Source: an uncultured bacterium
GTDB lineage: Bacteria > Myxococcota_A > Polyangia > Polyangiales > Houyiibacteriaceae
Direction of reading: 5' to 3'
DNA length: 64,000 nucleotides
Assembly (NCBI GenBank): GCA_938024995.1
Contig: CALJDU010000044.1
Location: forward strand, 105,184-169,183
Part shown: piece by piece, positions 17,780 to 27,600 of the stretch
Position numbering within the stretch: position 1 is the first letter of the stretch
Layout of the letters: each line of letters begins with the position of its first letter
The notes under the pieces: generated by a model
Databases searched by the model: none
The model's input: only the letters and a program-made list of their open reading frames with translations
Told to the model about the DNA's origin: nothing
Translations under genes and position numbers: made by a program

Positions 17780-20700
17780 TCACTCGAACTCGAGCCGCCA
17801 TCGAAAGTCGAGCCCGAGGTTACCGAACGAAGAAGAGCTCTCGCGGTTCACGTTGTTGTAGCTCGCCTGAACGCTGGTCTGCTCACCGAGCTGCCACTCT
17901 ACGCCGGTTTGGAACGAGCGGTTCTCGCCGGTCAGGCCCGTCGACGCGGAGAGCCGAACCCGGTCCGCGATCCGCTTTCCGATCGTCAGCTGCGGCTCAG
18001 GTCGGTTCGTCGTCGGCGAGTACACATTACGAATCGCGATGTCGTCGATCACCACGAGGGCGTCACGCACCTCCCGGTTGACGCCCGTGATCTCGCCGAG
18101 CGCTTCCAGCGCGTGACCGCCGAAGTCCCCCGCCTGGAGCTGCTGCGCCTCGCTCGTCGTCATCCCGACAGTGAGCAAGAGCGCGATGTCCTGCTGCGTC
18201 ATCTGCGGCGTGCTGGAGGCGTCCAGTTGAAAGCCGTCGAGGTCACCATGCGCGCGAAGCTCGATCCGCCAGCTCGCCGCGGTCAGGTCCTGATTGCGCC
18301 GGATCTCCGCTTCCGTCCGGACATCGAAGTTCGGGTTCACGCGCGTCTCGTCATCAAAGCGAATGATGCCGCTGCGCACGTCGAGCTCGGTGTTCCGGAA
18401 CCGGACCGTGCCCCGAGGGACGCTCAAGTTACCGAGCACCCCGAAGCGCTGATCGGTCCCGACGACGCGGAAGGGACGCTCGCTGTCGTCGATACGCACG
18501 TCAGCGTCGACCATATTGTTGTCGACGCGGATCGGCGCGCGGTCGATGATCTGAAGATCCACCGCGAGGTTGTCGCCGTCGGGATCATAGCGGTCCACCT
18601 CGGCGCGCGCGGGCCGGTAGAGTTCGCCGATGGTCGGCGAGAGCGACATCTCGCGCGAGTAGCGGACGCGGTCGAGGCGAACCTGTCCGCGAAGCAGCGG
18701 CAACCTCTCACCCTCGGACCAGGCGAGCTCCGCCTGCGCACCAAGCCCGACCTCGATGCCGTCTTCCGGCGAGAACGCGACGTCGCGCGCGTCGATGTCG
18801 ACCTCGTAGTGCGAGACCCCGCGTCCGGCGATCGTCGCGAAGCCAGCCAGCGCGACGTCACCGCCCCCGACCCGTGCGCGGAAGTTGTCGAGCGTGATGC
18901 GGCGCGAATCAAAGGTCGCCCGTCCGTTCATGTCCTCGAAAGGCAGCGGCACGCTCGCGAAACGGAAGGCCCCGCCCCGCACGCGCGCCTCACCGAACAC
19001 CTCCGGCGCCTCAAGATCGCCTGTCACGTTCAGCTGCAAGTTCGCTCGACCGCGCACGCGCGTGAAGCTGTCGGTCACCGTGGCGAGGAGCCCGAGATCC
19101 ACCGCGCCGTCGACGCGTAGCCCGAGGCCGCTTCGCGATGACCCTCCGCCCGTGAGGCGCAGGTTCGACCCCGGTCCGCGCAGCACCCCGCGCGCGACCT
19201 CAAAGCGGCCTCGCGTCAGGTCCACCTGGATGGCGCCATCGTTTTCGATCTCGATCGCGTCGTTCCCGAGCTTGAGCGAGCGCAGGCTGACGCTCCCCGA
19301 GAGGCTGTCCGGGTTCGTCATCGCGCCGCCGGTCAGCGCGATCCGGCCGTCCAGCTCGCCATCGATCTCTTGGTCCCGTCCCACGTACCGCGCGAGGATC
19401 GGCGCGAGCGAGAGCTCGTTAAAATCGATCACCCCGCGGATCGGGAACACCGCGGTTCGCCCGATCGCGAGATCCACATCGAGCTGACCGCCCATTCCCG
19501 ACCCGCACATCACGAACGCCATCGGGCGATCGAGCGCGGGCAGCAGACCCTCCACGGTGCGCAACGGTGGATCCGCGGCCCATCGATTTCGCGCCAAGCC
19601 GAGCCGTCCCCGCGGGCACTCTGCGTCATCCGGCGGCGCGTCGGCGTCCCAACGCGCGGTTTGTCGGATCCATGGGTCACCGCGATCCGTGAGGCGAACG
19701 TAGAGCCGGCCATCGCCGAGCTGGGCCCCATCGTAGCTGACGCCTGAGAAACCGATGTCCATGTGCGCGCGCGGGACGCTCGCGGTCCCTTGGACGTGAC
19801 CCAACACGGTGTAGCTCCCGGCGAGGTCGGGGAAACGGTCGCCCAACCCTTCGGTGTCGCGAAACGCGATCTGGTCCGCGGCGACGTTAAGGTCGAGGTT
19901 GCTGCCCTCGGTCATGCGCCCAGTGATCGCGACCGTCCCCTCACCCTTGCGCAGCGCGAACTGCTCGATATCGAGCACGCCACCGTCGGTCCCGCGGCGC
20001 CAATCGAACCAGTGCCACTTCCCGGAGAAGCGACCGCCGTCGAACTCGAAGCCGGTGAAGTTCGCGGACGCGATCCGGAGATCGATATCCGCATCGAGCG
20101 TGCCCGTGTTCGGGATGTCGCGCGGGAAGCCGTAGGTGTAGCGGATCGCGACGCTCCCGTTCCCGATCGCTTGGTACGGCTCGAAGCGCTGGTCTCCCTC
20201 GTAGTTGAACACATGATAGAGGTCCGCCATCGTCAACCGCGAGGTGTTCATCCGCCCGGTCACCTCGACCCTCGAGTCGCTGAAGTCGATCAAGAGATCG
20301 CGAGTGCTGTAGCGGCTCTGGCGCTTGACCGCGCGCGCGTCCGAGAAGAAGACGGCGTTGCCACCCTTGGCGAGCTCGAAGTCTGTCTCGATGTCGCCGA
20401 GCGGGAACCCGTCAAACGTGAAGTCGTAGATCTGCGCGTGACCTCGAACGTCTGGGAGCGAGTAGTCACCGGAGACCACCACGCGGACCGGTCCGTGTCC
20501 GGCCACCGGGAAGTTCACGAGCGGCGTGATGTCGCGCGCGTCGATGTCTTCTGAGCGCGCGTCGACGTGCACCGTCGTCGAGAAGCTCAGGAAGATGTCG
20601 CCGAGGATCCGGCTGTGGTCGGTGTCCGCGACCACGCGGTTGAAGCGCATCCCGTCCTCCATGATGCTCCAGTCCGCGGTCAGGCGCGCGCGGGGAACGC

Positions 20701-22087
20701 TGATCACGCGACTGCGGGGACCATCACGGTGACCATCCTGGCTGATCATCATGTCGGTCGTGCGGACGTCGATCGGACCACGGACGTGGAAAGGAGAGAG
20801 CGTGCCGCTCAGGCGGCCGCCCCCGTTGAAGAGCCACGTAATGATCGCGTTGTCGCTCACGTCGATCTGCGCCATCAGCGTGGCGAACTCAAAGTTGGTG
20901 AGGTCAATCTGAAGGTCGACCGGGAACCCGCGCTCCTCGTCGAGGTCGAGCGAACCCTGTAGGCCGACCCGTCCGCCATTGCGAATGAGATCGACGTAGC
21001 TGCCCTCGCGGATCCGGATCCCCGACTTGTCCGCGCTCACGACCAGCTCCGCGGTCTCGCCGATCAAGTACGTGTCGATGATCTTCGCGCGGTCGAGACG
21101 AACAGTCCCCTCGGCGACCGGCCCCTCGGCGCTTCCTCGCAACGTCGCGTGGACCTCCACCCAGCCCTCGAGCTCCGGGATCTCGAAACCGTGCGGGAGC
21201 TGATCCAGATGACCCAGGTCGACCGCGACCGATGCCGCGCTCTGCCAGGTTTCCTCACTGAACGGGAGCGACAAGCGCCCGTCACGGAGCCCCACCCGCA
21301 GGTGCTCGGTGTAGAGCGCCGCTTCGTGAACATCAATCCCGTCGCCGATAACGATGCTCAGGTCCGCGACGAAGCGCTCGACGGTCTCGGTCCCCATCGC
21401 GTGCTGAACCTCGCCGCCCATGGCGCCGCCTTCGATGTCCAGCACGTCGTTGAAACCCGCGTCGCCTTCGCGCGCTCGAAGCGTGAGGTCGAGGCCGTTG
21501 AGCTCACCGTTCACGAGCGGCTGCGCGTCGACCAAGAGCGTGCCGTCGCTGATCGCGATCGTCTCAAACGGGAGGTCGACTGGACCGTCGCTCGAGGTCG
21601 CTGGTCGCGGCAGGTTCAGGAGCTCTCCGTCCCGCACGACGAGGTGAATGATCGGTTGGTCAATCTCGATCCGCGCGAGGTCGACCTCTCCTTGAACGAG
21701 CGCCGAGAGCGATGGCTCAATGCGAAGCGCGCGGGCTTCGACGAAGCGTCCGTAGACAGGATCGTCCAAGATGATTCCCTCCGCGCGAATCGTCAGACTT
21801 GGCGGGAAGGCTTCCAGGTCGACCGCGACCTGTGAAAAGACGGCCTGAAGGCCCAGTTGATCGTGAATGGCTGTGACCGCGAGGTCACGGATCCGCTCCC
21901 GTCCCCACGCGGTCTGCGTCGCGCCGACCATAAGCAAAACGCTGCCCACGACACCCCAAAAAGTGAGGAATATCAGACGTTTGAATCGGTTCTGAGGTAC
22001 GTTCAGAGCGGGCACAGCGAAGCCGTTTACCGTAGCACGATGGCCAAAAAACCTCCGCTTTCCGGGGCGTCGGGCAAGGGCACCCAA
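17780..22087 (-). CDS. tamB: TamB-family translocation/assembly protein
   Basis: 1435 residues. One N-terminal membrane anchor (about residues 38-58, 'LIFLTFWGVVGSVLLMVGA') is followed by a long, almost entirely beta-strand region of AsmA/TamB type with repeated 'G.L.L......' turns. The C-terminal DUF490 region (about the last 350 residues) has 'VDADVRI', 'PFRVVG', 'RGTVRFRNTELDVRSGIIRF', 'QDIALLLTVGMT' and closes with strands '.GLDFRWRLEFE'. TamB proteins span the periplasm and act in outer-membrane protein assembly and lipid transport. No tamA is in the window. The exact start is uncertain. Confidence 0.9.
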   Translation of the reverse strand: MGALARRPGKRRFFGHRATVNGFAVPALNVPQNRFKRLIFLTFWGVVGSVLLMVGATQTAWGRERIRDLAVTAIHDQLGLQAVFSQVAVDLEAFPPSLTIRAEGIILDDPVYGRFVEARALRIEPSLSALVQGEVDLARIEIDQPIIHLVVRDGELLNLPRPATSSDGPVDLPFETIAISDGTLLVDAQPLVNGELNGLDLTLRAREGDAGFNDVLDIEGGAMGGEVQHAMGTETVERFVADLSIVIGDGIDVHEAALYTEHLRVGLRDGRLSLPFSEETWQSAASVAVDLGHLDQLPHGFEIPELEGWVEVHATLRGSAEGPVAEGTVRLDRAKIIDTYLIGETAELVVSADKSGIRIREGSYVDLIRNGGRVGLQGSLDLDEERGFPVDLQIDLTNFEFATLMAQIDVSDNAIITWLFNGGGRLSGTLSPFHVRGPIDVRTTDMMISQDGHRDGPRSRVISVPRARLTADWSIMEDGMRFNRVVADTDHSRILGDIFLSFSTTVHVDARSEDIDARDITPLVNFPVAGHGPVRVVVSGDYSLPDVRGHAQIYDFTFDGFPLGDIETDFELAKGGNAVFFSDARAVKRQSRYSTRDLLIDFSDSRVEVTGRMNTSRLTMADLYHVFNYEGDQRFEPYQAIGNGSVAIRYTYGFPRDIPNTGTLDADIDLRIASANFTGFEFDGGRFSGKWHWFDWRRGTDGGVLDIEQFALRKGEGTVAITGRMTEGSNLDLNVAADQIAFRDTEGLGDRFPDLAGSYTVLGHVQGTASVPRAHMDIGFSGVSYDGAQLGDGRLYVRLTDRGDPWIRQTARWDADAPPDDAECPRGRLGLARNRWAADPPLRTVEGLLPALDRPMAFVMCGSGMGGQLDVDLAIGRTAVFPIRGVIDFNELSLAPILARYVGRDQEIDGELDGRIALTGGAMTNPDSLSGSVSLRSLKLGNDAIEIENDGAIQVDLTRGRFEVARGVLRGPGSNLRLTGGGSSRSGLGLRVDGAVDLGLLATVTDSFTRVRGRANLQLNVTGDLEAPEVFGEARVRGGAFRFASVPLPFEDMNGRATFDSRRITLDNFRARVGGGDVALAGFATIAGRGVSHYEVDIDARDVAFSPEDGIEVGLGAQAELAWSEGERLPLLRGQVRLDRVRYSREMSLSPTIGELYRPARAEVDRYDPDGDNLAVDLQIIDRAPIRVDNNMVDADVRIDDSERPFRVVGTDQRFGVLGNLSVPRGTVRFRNTELDVRSGIIRFDDETRVNPNFDVRTEAEIRRNQDLTAASWRIELRAHGDLDGFQLDASSTPQMTQQDIALLLTVGMTTSEAQQLQAGDFGGHALEALGEITGVNREVRDALVVIDDIAIRNVYSPTTNRPEPQLTIGKRIADRVRLSASTGLTGENRSFQTGVEWQLGEQTSVQASYNNVNRESSSSFGNLGLDFRWRLEFE

Positions 22088-22131
22088 TACGGGTGCAAAT
22101 GCCTAGCCAAGACGCCGCGCCTCGTTCGAGC

Positions 22132-22596
22132 TCAGTGGTCCCAGAGCTGACCTACAAGTCCGCCTTCAGACTCGGTCAGTGTCACGGTCGCCTGCTCGTC
22201 TCCACGAGCGTACCGAAGCAACGCGTGTTCTCCCGTACGAACCGGCGGCGAAGCGGGCGTCCAGCCATCCTCGCGCATCTGGCGTTCGTAGAAGTGCATG
22301 GCGTCGTTGAGCTCGGCCTCCACCCGAAACGAGCGGCCGCCTTCGCGCGCGGTCAGCTCTTCGGTGCCAGGCATCAAGGGGAGCGACGCGAGGGTCGTCG
22401 TGGGCAGCGCCGACGTTGTCCCGGTCGGTTGTCGGACCGGCTCGGGCTGGGGCTCGGGCTGGGGCTCGGGCGTGACCTCGGGCACCGGCGTCACCTCGGG
22501 CACAACAACGGGGTCGACCGCGAGACAGTTGCCAATGCAGTTGCCTGGTCCGCACGCCAAGAGGAAGAGCGACATCGTCAGAGGTGCGCGCCTCAT
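22132..22596 (-). CDS. Small proline-rich lipoprotein
   Basis: 154 residues. Signal with lipobox SLFLLAC at its very short N-terminus, then a low-complexity tether of 'PEVTP' and 'PEPQ' repeats, then about 75 residues with 'LNDAMHFYERQMREDGW' and 'ATVTLTESEGG', a compact alpha/beta domain of the sort found in small periplasmic proteins. Its ATG overlaps the stop of the AIM24 gene as ATGA, so the two are translationally coupled. Confidence 0.75.
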   Translation of the reverse strand: MRRAPLTMSLFLLACGPGNCIGNCLAVDPVVVPEVTPVPEVTPEPQPEPQPEPVRQPTGTTSALPTTTLASLPLMPGTEELTAREGGRSFRVEAELNDAMHFYERQMREDGWTPASPPVRTGEHALLRYARGDEQATVTLTESEGGLVGQLWDH

Positions 22597-23321
22597 GAGC
22601 TGCTCGGCAGGAGCGGGGTGAGCCAGTCCGCGAGCGCGAGCACGTTGCGTGACTGCAGGTAGACCTTCCCTCGCCCGCGAAACTCGCAGACCAGACCTTC
22701 GCCTGACGCCAAGAAGCCGACGACGCCTCCGCCTGCGTTGCGGACATCGAACGTGAGGTCACCTTCCCAGCCGACCAAGTGACCCGTGTCGACCACGAAC
22801 GTGTCCTTGACCTCGACCACATGGCCGCCGCCGAAGGTCGTGTACCAGATCGATCCTGTGCCGCTGACGGTCAGAAAGAAGAGCCCTTCTTCAGCGAAGA
22901 TCGCGCGCCACCCGCCGAAGCGAAGCCGAACCTCGACGTCTCCGCTGCTCGCGAGATAGGCGCCCGTGCTGAGCGTGATCGCCTCTCCTTGCAGGTCACG
23001 ACGCGCAACGCTTCCGGCGGTACCAGGCGCCAACCAGACCGCGCCACCTTGGGGCGCGCTGTAGTGCGTCACGAAGAACGTCTCGTTCGCGACCAGCTTA
23101 CGGACGACGGCGACCAAGAGCGCCATCAGCTTCGACAAGAGCCCAGGCTTGCGGGCGACCGTCACGCTCGCGCGCAGGTTCACGTCTGGGCTACGCGCCA
23201 CCATGGCGCCCGCTTCGGACACGAGTCGTTCGCCTGGCTCCAGATCGACCCGGAGCATCGCGAAGCTCGGGGCGTGCGTGACATCGTGTTTCACAACGTA
23301 CAGATGCTTCCGCAAAAACAT
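22593..23321 (-). CDS. AIM24/TIGR00266-family protein
   Basis: 242 residues from ATG 23321 (a TTG four codons upstream also exists). The AIM24 pattern is plain: 'LEPGERLVSEAGAMV', 'FFVTHYSAP', 'AEEGLFFLTVSGTGSIW', 'VVDTGHLVGWEGDLTFDV' and a GEGLVCEFRGRGKVYLQSR-type ending. The family adopts a double beta-helix; bacterial members have no settled function. It is translationally coupled to the small lipoprotein downstream. Confidence 0.88.
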   Translation of the reverse strand: MFLRKHLYVVKHDVTHAPSFAMLRVDLEPGERLVSEAGAMVARSPDVNLRASVTVARKPGLLSKLMALLVAVVRKLVANETFFVTHYSAPQGGAVWLAPGTAGSVARRDLQGEAITLSTGAYLASSGDVEVRLRFGGWRAIFAEEGLFFLTVSGTGSIWYTTFGGGHVVEVKDTFVVDTGHLVGWEGDLTFDVRNAGGGVVGFLASGEGLVCEFRGRGKVYLQSRNVLALADWLTPLLPSSS

Positions 23322-23407
23322 GATGCGCGGCAACTGGATTCGCAGAAAGGGCTCCGAACGCGCTCGGGACGCGCAGCGCGCGCGACAGGAGTGGTACGGT
23401 CGCCGCG

Positions 23408-24346
23408 ATGAGAGTCCGCTCGGTTCTCCGCTTGCTCTCCCTCGTGATCATGACCGCGGTCACCTCGTGGCTCGCGCTGACGTCGTGGGGATGCAGCACG
23501 CGAAAAGACCCGAACGACAACCTCCCGTTCATCACGAACGACACGGGTCCGGCTCCGCTCCCTCCCGCGCCTCCCGCGGGCGGTCTGCGTGTCGCCACCT
23601 GGAACGTCGAGCGGTTCCCGAAGCACGCCCGGACCGTCTCGGGGATCGTCGACTTCATCGCGAACGAACGCATCGATCTGCTCGGCCTCCAAGAGATCGG
23701 AAACGTGCGCGAGTTCGAGCGGTTGGTGAGCGTCTTGCCCGACCACACCGGCTACATCTCGTTTGGCGACGATGGCTTCACCCGCGTTGGGCTCATCCAC
23801 AGCAACGCGCTCGTCGTCGACGACGTCGAGCGGCTCTTCGCCGACGACCGGAACGCGTTTCCGCGATCGCCGCTCAAGGCGAACGTCGAAGTGCTGGGCG
23901 ACGATGGTGAGGTGCTCTTCGACTTCACGTTCATCGTCGTTCACCTCAAAGCGGGCGGCGACGAGCCGAGTCGTCTCCGCCGCATCCGCGCGATCGAGCG
24001 GCTCGATGCCTACTGCCGGGAAGCGACTGAGGTCGAGGAGGACATCGTGATCGTCGGCGACTACAACGACGAGATCCTCGACGTTGACGAGCTCAACGTA
24101 TTCGGCCCCATCCTCGACGCACCTGAGCGGTACCGGTTCCTTACGCGCGAGGAAGAAGAGTCCCGGGACTTCTCGTTCCTGCCCTTCCCGCGCGTCCTAG
24201 ACCACATCTTGGTCACGACGAGCGCGCTCGACGAGTACGGGGCGGGGACGACCGAGATCATTCACCTCGAAGAAGAGAACCTGAACTACGAACGGCTCGT
24301 GAGCGATCACGTGCCGGTCCTCTCGATCTTCGAGCTGCCGCGCTAG
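23408..24346 (+). CDS. Endonuclease/exonuclease/phosphatase-family lipoprotein
   Basis: 312 residues. Lipobox LTSWGC near residue 29 is followed by a proline-rich linker. The EEP fold motifs are in order: ATWNVE (about 65), LQEIG (about 97), VVHLKAGG, GDYNDE, LDHILV and SDHVPV at the C-terminus, which supply the metal-binding and catalytic Asp/Asn/His residues of DNase I-like enzymes. It is therefore probably an active, surface- or periplasm-anchored phosphodiesterase or phosphatase; substrate unknown. It is divergent from the AIM24 gene, about 86 bases apart. Confidence 0.88.
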   Translation: MRVRSVLRLLSLVIMTAVTSWLALTSWGCSTRKDPNDNLPFITNDTGPAPLPPAPPAGGLRVATWNVERFPKHARTVSGIVDFIANERIDLLGLQEIGNVREFERLVSVLPDHTGYISFGDDGFTRVGLIHSNALVVDDVERLFADDRNAFPRSPLKANVEVLGDDGEVLFDFTFIVVHLKAGGDEPSRLRRIRAIERLDAYCREATEVEEDIVIVGDYNDEILDVDELNVFGPILDAPERYRFLTREEEESRDFSFLPFPRVLDHILVTTSALDEYGAGTTEIIHLEEENLNYERLVSDHVPVLSIFELPR

Positions 24347-24359
24347 CAGGCTGCTAGCG
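24341..24359. terminator. Hairpin between convergent genes, overlapping a stop codon
   Basis: CGCTAGCA-GGC-TGCTAGCG is a perfect 8-bp stem with three-base loop. Its first arm contains the TAG of the EEP gene, and its other end is three bases from the stop of the S1-protein gene. It has no T-run, so a bidirectional, factor-aided terminator is inferred from position. Confidence 0.45.
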
Positions 24360-24361
24360 CG

Positions 24362-25777
24362 CTACTTGCCGAGCTTCTTCTTCAACAGGTCGCCGAAGGT
24401 GCCCATGTTGGTGCTTCCCTGACGCTCTTGGAACGCGAGGTACTCCGCGCGCGTCTCGTCGGCCTTCGCCGCCTTGATGCTCAAGCGGATCCGGTCGCCG
24501 GTCTGCAAGACCTTGCACTTCACCTTCGCGCCGACCGGGAACTCGCGACGGAGGTCGGTCCCGTGGGGGACATCCAGCTCCGCGGTCGGGATAAGCCCAC
24601 GGCCCGAGCGACCGGTGGCGCCCTCGATCTGCGCGAAGACGCCGAAGCGGGCGTGCTCCACGATCTCGGCCTCGACCACCGACCCCGCCGCGACCGTCTT
24701 GCGCGTCACGGTGGCACCGACCGCCGCGTTCTCAGGAGCAGGGGCGAGCGAGATGCGCTTCTTTCCGCGATCGACAGACTGAACGACGACCGTGATCGGC
24801 TGACCAACAGAGAGGAACGCGGACGGGTGCTTGCCGCCTCCGCCGAGCTCAGAGACGTGGAGCAGCCCCTCGACGCCCGGGCGGAGCTCGACGAACGCGC
24901 CGAAGTCCATGAGCTTGCGGACGACCCCGCCAACGACCTGACCGATCGGCGCGACCGCGGCGACCGCGTCCCACGGGTCCGCAGCGAGCGCCTTCAGCGA
25001 GAGCGTGACGCGCTGGCCCTTCTTGTCGTCCTTCTCGATGCTGAGCACCTGCACGCGAACCAGATCCCCAACGGAGACGACGCTGTCGGGGCGACGTCGA
25101 TCGTGGCTGAGCTCGCGGGTCGGGATGAGACCCTGAATGCCGCCACCGATGTCCACGAACGCCCCGAAGTCGCGGACGCTCGCGATCTTGCCGTCGAGCG
25201 TTGACCCTGGCGTGATCGCCGAGACGAGCTTTTCGCGTTCGGCCCGCTGTTCGATCTCGAGGATCGAGCGACGCGAGAGAACGACGTTCTTGCCGCCCTC
25301 TTCGACCTTCGTGATGTGAAAGCTGTGGGTCTGCTGAAGGAACACGCTCGCGTCGCGTACGAAGTTCACGTCGAGCTGCGACATCGGACAGAAGGCGCGC
25401 AGGCCACCCAGGTCGACGCTGACGCCGCCGCGGTTCACGCCGCTCACCTTGCCTTGAACGGCGGTCTTCTGCTCCATCGCGTCCATCAGCTGCTCGAGGC
25501 TCATCCCGCGGGAGAGCGCCTTGCCGATCTTTACGGAGCCGTCGCGATCGGCCGCCAGGACGACGCCCTTGATGGTCTCGCCGACCACTGGCTCGCCGTC
25601 GAAGTCGACCCGCGAGTACTCCGCCTGACCGCGCCCACCGAGGTCGACGAAAATCGCGTCAGCGGAGACGTGAACAATCGGCCCGCTGACCGAATCGCCG
25701 ACCTGATAGCGCCGCTCTGTGGGCACGGTCGACTCTTCAAGGAGATCTGCAAACGACTTCTTCTCACCGTCGGTCAT
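24362..25777 (-). CDS. Five-domain S1 RNA-binding protein
   Basis: 471 residues with five S1 (OB-fold) domains at about 23-90, 95-160, 185-260, 275-345 and 360-440. Signature phrases are 'GKIASVRDFGAFVDIGGGIQGLIP' (third, split by pattern) and 'DFGAFVELRPGVEGLLHVSELGG' (fourth). Family members bind single-stranded RNA, as ribosomal protein S1 does. Whether this is the genome's main S1 or a paralogue cannot be told here: canonical rpsA has six domains in Gram-negatives, and this has a basic 'GTFGDLLKKKLGK' end. Confidence 0.88.
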   Translation of the reverse strand: MTDGEKKSFADLLEESTVPTERRYQVGDSVSGPIVHVSADAIFVDLGGRGQAEYSRVDFDGEPVVGETIKGVVLAADRDGSVKIGKALSRGMSLEQLMDAMEQKTAVQGKVSGVNRGGVSVDLGGLRAFCPMSQLDVNFVRDASVFLQQTHSFHITKVEEGGKNVVLSRRSILEIEQRAEREKLVSAITPGSTLDGKIASVRDFGAFVDIGGGIQGLIPTRELSHDRRRPDSVVSVGDLVRVQVLSIEKDDKKGQRVTLSLKALAADPWDAVAAVAPIGQVVGGVVRKLMDFGAFVELRPGVEGLLHVSELGGGGKHPSAFLSVGQPITVVVQSVDRGKKRISLAPAPENAAVGATVTRKTVAAGSVVEAEIVEHARFGVFAQIEGATGRSGRGLIPTAELDVPHGTDLRREFPVGAKVKCKVLQTGDRIRLSIKAAKADETRAEYLAFQERQGSTNMGTFGDLLKKKLGK

Positions 25778-25852
25778 TTCGGCGGAATAGCATCGTTGTC
25801 ACGGCGAGGGGAGCGCCGATCGTGACAAAGCGCATGCGCGCTGACCCGTCCG

Positions 25853-26287
25853 CTAAGGGAGCGTGGAAACACCGTAGAGCGCGGCGTGGGTCGCGAGGCC
25901 AACAGCGGACATAAGGCCGAGAACGACGGAACTGGGAACCAACATCTCCCCGCTCTTGAAACGAGGCATGAAACGAGCCGTGAGAAACACCGCGCTCGCA
26001 AAGCCCAGCACGCCCGAAACGGCGGCGGTAAGTGAAAGCAGCCCGCCCACTCCGAGTGAGAGCTTCGTCAGCCCGCCTCCCACCGCTCCGTGCCGCCACG
26101 CGAGGTACGTCCCGACGAAGAAGGTGATCCCCGACGCGAAACGAATCGGTTCACCGCTGTAGAGGTTCCACGACACGACGCCGATCAACACCAAGACCAC
26201 CCACTTGTTCGGGATGTCCGTGTTGTAAATTCGCTCGACGACGACCGTCGCGACGAGCACCGCGCCCAAGATGATCGTCGTCTCCAT
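25853..26287 (-). CDS. Prepilin peptidase (A24)-like membrane protein, catalytic residues apparently lost
   Basis: 144 residues, about four to five transmembrane helices. The layout follows CpaA/TadV-type A24 peptidases: an IPN motif after helix 1 ('NTDIPNKW', residues about 22-29) and a 'GAVGGGLTKL' loop (about 68-77) where active enzymes have GGGDxKL. The Asp in the second motif is replaced by Leu and the usual Asp six residues before IPN is Arg or Glu. It is probably an inactive relative with another role. The family call is mine and moderate. Confidence 0.6.
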   Translation of the reverse strand: METTIILGAVLVATVVVERIYNTDIPNKWVVLVLIGVVSWNLYSGEPIRFASGITFFVGTYLAWRHGAVGGGLTKLSLGVGGLLSLTAAVSGVLGFASAVFLTARFMPRFKSGEMLVPSSVVLGLMSAVGLATHAALYGVSTLP

Positions 26288-26326
26288 CCGCCCCCGACGT
26301 AGTCTACACGGTCGCTCTAGCAGCCG

Positions 26327-26761
26327 CTAGTCGCGGACCCGGAGGATCATCGCGCCGCGATGCTCGGAGGGCGTTCGGCGTGGCGTCGCGTCCGGGAGGT
26401 TCCGAAGCGCGCCCCGGAGCATCCCGCGCGAGACCGTGCTGACCTCGCGAAAGCGGATCCCGATCATCCGTCCGCGATCCCCGTCGCGGCGATTGTGCAA
26501 CACCCGGGCGACCTCCCCTTCAACGTCGACCCACGACAAGCCGCGCGGCAGCTTCACGCTCACGTCGACCCGTTGCCCTACCGCGATCTCCGCGTCGCTC
26601 CGCAGCAGCATTCCCTCATCAGAGAGATCAATCGCCTCGGTCCCGAGCAAGCGGTAGCCATCGGCGACGACCTCGCACGGGACCCGAACGCCTCGCCGCC
26701 GCGCCGCGCGACGTTGAGGCTTAGCGGGGATACGGATTTTCGTTTCTTTGATCGCGCTCAT
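26327..26761 (-). CDS. PilZ-domain protein
   Basis: 144 residues from ATG 26761, chosen because GAGGTACCC precedes it; a longer frame up to 26839 lacks such a site and would run into the next gene. PilZ features: an RR-rich run 'RRAARRRGVRVPCEV' (about 15-30) and 'DLSDEGMLLRS' (about 43-53) matching the RxxxR and D/NxSxxG c-di-GMP-binding motifs. It is likely a c-di-GMP or related effector in motility or envelope control. The beta-barrel-like gene lies upstream on the same strand. Confidence 0.85.
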   Translation of the reverse strand: MSAIKETKIRIPAKPQRRAARRRGVRVPCEVVADGYRLLGTEAIDLSDEGMLLRSDAEIAVGQRVDVSVKLPRGLSWVDVEGEVARVLHNRRDGDRGRMIGIRFREVSTVSRGMLRGALRNLPDATPRRTPSEHRGAMILRVRD

Positions 26762-26835
26762 GGGTACCTCGGTGCTCACGAAGAGCGTCCCATTTTGGAG
26801 GCGAAGCGCGAAAAAACTGACCAGTGCCGACCGTC

Positions 26836-27489
26836 TCACTCACGTCGGTAGCGCGGCGGCTCCCAAGCGGCGGCGCCGACGTGGAGGCCAAACTTGATGG
26901 CGAGCTGGGCCATCACGGACCACTCGCCTTCCGCGTCTGGGATCACCTCGCCGGCGCGTCGTCGGGTCGCGCTGATGCGCCGCGCGGACAAACGAAGCCA
27001 CACCCCCTCGGCCGCGCCTTCGCGTGACCATTTGGACGGCAGTACCAGCGGCACCTCCACGCTGAAGCCATACGCGAACGCGAACCCGCGGGGCTGGTCG
27101 AAGACGTACGCGACACCCAGCTCAACGCCGATCGACTGCACCAAGAGATCCCAAAACTCGATGCTGATCGGTTTGTCGATCAAGAAGAGCGCGGGGAAGA
27201 GCGGTCGCAGTTCGACGCCAACGAAGAGCGAGCTGCGTTCTCCGAAGCGGCCCGCGATGACCGGACCCGCGGTGTCGAGGACACGTAGACGCGCTTCGGC
27301 GACGCCCGAGAAACTCGTCTCGCCGGCGTGTCGATCCAGTCCCGCGCCCGCGGAGACCGAGAGCGTGAGGTCGCGATCCCAGCGGTGATACACGCCGTCT
27401 CCGCGCTGCGCGTCTGCGGTCGAAGCCGAGAGCGTCGCGACCCACAAAACGGCCAGCACGAGTCGTCTTGTTACGGTCGAGCGCGACAC
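26836..27489 (-). CDS. Outer-membrane beta-barrel-like protein
   Basis: 217 residues with signal peptide ending 'SASTADA|QR'. The mature part alternates hydrophobic and polar residues in strands such as 'LTLSVSAGAGLDR', 'SLFVGVELRPLFPALFL', 'GFAFAYGFSVEVPLVLP' and 'WSVMAQLAIKFGLHVG', consistent with an 8-strand-type barrel. It lacks the terminal aromatic residue typical of BAM substrates (it ends RYRRE), so the barrel call is moderate. Confidence 0.7.
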   Translation of the reverse strand: MSRSTVTRRLVLAVLWVATLSASTADAQRGDGVYHRWDRDLTLSVSAGAGLDRHAGETSFSGVAEARLRVLDTAGPVIAGRFGERSSLFVGVELRPLFPALFLIDKPISIEFWDLLVQSIGVELGVAYVFDQPRGFAFAYGFSVEVPLVLPSKWSREGAAEGVWLRLSARRISATRRRAGEVIPDAEGEWSVMAQLAIKFGLHVGAAAWEPPRYRRE

Positions 27490-27600
27490 AGCCTGGATCT
27501 AACACGAGAACTTCGCATCTTCCTCACGCGCGAAGCGGAAGGCGCCCGGCGGGCCGCGACTTTGGTATGGTCCGCGCCGGGAAAACCACGGAGAAGAAGC

